Shown in pieces: positions 47,567 through 49,213 of a DNA stretch of 49,213 nt. The position numbers and the translations under genes are program-made. The DNA lies in assembly GCF_002234405.1 (NCBI RefSeq), contig NZ_NMQT01000039.1, positions 1-49,213 on the forward strand, read 5' to 3'. The number at the start of each line of letters is the position of its first letter. The stretch's first letter is position 1. This DNA comes from Amycolatopsis thailandensis (GTDB taxonomy: Bacteria > Actinomycetota > Actinomycetes > Mycobacteriales > Pseudonocardiaceae). A model generated the notes under the pieces. That model was not told the DNA's origin. It saw only the letters and a program-made list of their open reading frames with translations, and made no database searches.

Positions 47567-47666
47567 CCCACACTCAAACTCCAGAGTGATGCGCGTAGCG
47601 CCGAAGCGCTGCCAAGGTCGGAAACAGGCGGCCCACCGGGCCGCCCCGATCCGGAAGGACTCCACA

Positions 47667-48953
47667 GTGTCATCGAGACACAGCAGGGTGGTGCGGGGTT
47701 CGGCGCTGATCGCGGGCCTCGCGCTCGCGGGTGGGCTCGCCACGGCCGCCCCCGCCGTCGCGGCCGACCAGGTCGAACTCACCGCACCGGCCCTCACCGG
47801 TCACTACGACGTCGGCACCACCGACCTCCATCTCGTCGACAACGCCCGCGCCGATCCGTGGAAACCGGAGCGGCGCCGGGAACTCATGGTCACCGTCACC
47901 TACCCGGCCGACCGCTTCGCCGACGGGCCGCGCGCGCCGTGGGTCGGTCCCGCCATGGGCTCCGTCGTCGACCAGATCCTGGCGGGCAAGGACTACCTCG
48001 ACCTCCCGACGGGCTCCATCGCTTGGAAGTCCGCGAAACGCAACGCCGAACTCGGCGTCCCCGCCGCGCACGGCGCGCCGAAGCCGGTCACGCTCTTCTC
48101 CCCCGGCTTCGGTGCGCCGCGTGAGACCTACTCGGCTCTCGTGGACGACCTGGCGAGCCGCGGGTATGTCGTCGTCTCGCTCTCGCACACCTACGAGAGC
48201 GCGGCGGTCGAGTTCCCCGGCGGACGGCTGGAACCCGCCGTGAACGGGGGCGAAGGCCCCGAATTCATGAAGAAGGCCCTCGACGTCCGGGTCGGCGACA
48301 CCCGCTTCGTCCTCGACCAGCTCGGCAGACTCGCCCGCGGCCAGAACCCGGACGCCGAGAACCGGCCGCTTCCCCGTGGTCTGGGCCGGTCGCTCGATCT
48401 GTCCCGCGTCGGCGCCTACGGGCATTCCTACGGCGGGTTCACCTCCGGTGAGGCGATGGTGCAGGATCGCCGGATCGACGCCGGGATCAACCTGGACGGC
48501 GCGATGGCGACCGCGTTCGGTTACCCACCCGGAACCCCTTACGTGCCGGGCGAAGTCACGAAACGCGGCCTGGACCGGCCGTTCATGCTGATGGGTGCCG
48601 AAGGGATCGGCCAGGACGGGAAACCGCTCCAGCACACCCACCGGACTCCCGAATTCGACCGGAGCTGGGCGGACTTCTGGGCCAACCAACGCGGCTGGAA
48701 GCGGGACCTGCTCCTGCGCGGCGGCAGTACCCACATGGCGTACAGCGATTTGCAGGTCGTCATCCCGCAGCTGGGTTCGCGAGTGGCCAAGGAGAAGCGG
48801 GAGGCGGTCATCGGCACCATCGATCCCCGTCGCTCGCTGGCCGCGCAACGGGAGTACGTCGGCGCGTTCTTCGATCTGCACCTTCGCGGACGGGACAAGC
48901 ACATGTTCGACCGCGAGTCGCCGCACTACCCCAACATCGACTTCATCGATTGA
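47667..48953 (+). CDS. Secreted alpha/beta hydrolase (PAF-acetylhydrolase/lipase-like)
   Basis: 428-residue exported enzyme. The signal peptide (about 1-33) ends AAPAVAA; the mature part resembles the platelet-activating-factor acetylhydrolase isoform II family. GHSYGG (252-257) has nucleophile Ser254; Asp277 (NLDGAM) and His356 (GSTHMAYSD) are the best triad partners. It probably hydrolyses lipid or short-chain esters outside the cell. GTG 47667 has GGAAGG eight bases upstream. A separate gap of 100 bases from the TAXI gene suggests its own promoter. Confidence 0.9.
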   Translation: MSSRHSRVVRGSALIAGLALAGGLATAAPAVAADQVELTAPALTGHYDVGTTDLHLVDNARADPWKPERRRELMVTVTYPADRFADGPRAPWVGPAMGSVVDQILAGKDYLDLPTGSIAWKSAKRNAELGVPAAHGAPKPVTLFSPGFGAPRETYSALVDDLASRGYVVVSLSHTYESAAVEFPGGRLEPAVNGGEGPEFMKKALDVRVGDTRFVLDQLGRLARGQNPDAENRPLPRGLGRSLDLSRVGAYGHSYGGFTSGEAMVQDRRIDAGINLDGAMATAFGYPPGTPYVPGEVTKRGLDRPFMLMGAEGIGQDGKPLQHTHRTPEFDRSWADFWANQRGWKRDLLLRGGSTHMAYSDLQVVIPQLGSRVAKEKREAVIGTIDPRRSLAAQREYVGAFFDLHLRGRDKHMFDRESPHYPNIDFID

Positions 48954-48969
48954 GCCTGGTGATGGGGAC

Positions 48970-49130
48970 GTCGTGAGTGGCTTCGGGGGCGTGTTCCTTG
49001 GGCGGGTGTAGGCCCTCTTCGGGACGTTGAACGTCCTGGATGGTCCCTTCACCAGGGTCGGTGCCCCAGGGCCTTACTGCTCCGTGAAGGCCTCCTTGCC
49101 TACCTGAAGGTCAGGGTCTCGGCAAAGTCG
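48970..49130. repeat. Cluster of shared intergenic motifs at the right edge
   Basis: Contains GTCGTGAGTGG (48970-48980), the palindrome GGACGTTGAACGTCC (49022-49036), a 21-base terminator arm (49084-49104) identical in reverse complement to 12042-12062, and CAGGGTCTCGGCAAAGTCG (49112-49130), also found in the 37133-37187 arm. No gene is evident from 48954 to the end. Confidence 0.65.
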
Positions 49131-49213
49131 TCCACCCGCTGGCCAAGCGGGGGCGAAGAGGCTCGTCGCCGTGGCACGACACCTTGCCAACTGTCCATAG
49201 AGGACACTATCGG

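Overview
The window looks like chromosomal DNA of a high-GC actinomycete of the Pseudonocardiales, most likely Amycolatopsis or a close relative. The basis is very GC-rich third codon positions, many GTG starts, a complete Pup-proteasome core (prcA, prcB, pup, dop and the ATPase arc/mpa), mycothiol synthesis (mshC), an InhA-type enoyl reductase and an actinobacterial ferrochelatase with a terminal Cys cluster. The genus is inferred from general character, not from a database search.

Layout. 1-389: end of an unidentified gene and two hairpins. 390-3920 (minus): dop-pup-prcB-prcA operon. 3955-8275: NUDIX hydrolase, lipoprotein, a three-gene operon with 4-base overlaps (unknown protein, HTH-like protein, aldo/keto reductase) and an EamA exporter. 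8335-10137 (minus): arc/mpa. 10501-11815: two membrane-anchored proteins. 12090-14124 (minus): S2P-type protease and tRNA m1A58 methyltransferase. 14253-16944 (plus): RecB-like nuclease, thioesterase and orphan ParA. 17016-20201 (minus): Ada-AlkA fusion, ogt, hisE, hisG. 20257-22027: HAD phosphatase and PAC2 protein. 22131-24790 (minus): ArsR regulator, MFS exporter, phosphoesterase. 24943-27179 (plus): MarR regulator, leader peptide, ABC-F protein. 27252-30693: mshC, TipA-like MerR regulator, P450. 30695-34047 (minus): MoxR-type ATPase and VWA protein. 34168-37141: unknown protein, VC0807-type membrane protein, alpha/beta hydrolase, TetR regulator. 37676-43004: fabG, inhA and hemH (minus), with a plus-strand TetR-MFS-SnoaL cassette and two repeat-rich intergenic regions among them. 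43196-47566 (plus): MHS symporter, response regulator, histidine kinase and TAXI binding lipoprotein. 47667-48953: secreted lipase-like hydrolase.

How it fits together. The first 28 kb follows the Mycobacterium tuberculosis Rv2109c-Rv2130c gene order, with accessory genes interspersed. The fabG-inhA-hemH set corresponds to Rv1483-Rv1485, but here an efflux cassette and repeats sit before hemH. Several regulator-effector pairs have visible operators. Nearly every convergent junction carries a long hairpin, and these hairpins share arm and centre sequences, so they form a repeat family. The most interesting candidates are that family with its two roughly 280-bp compound elements, the symporter/two-component/TAXI unit, and the MarR/leader/ABC-F unit. 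I found no CRISPR array, prophage, transposase, rRNA or tRNA.
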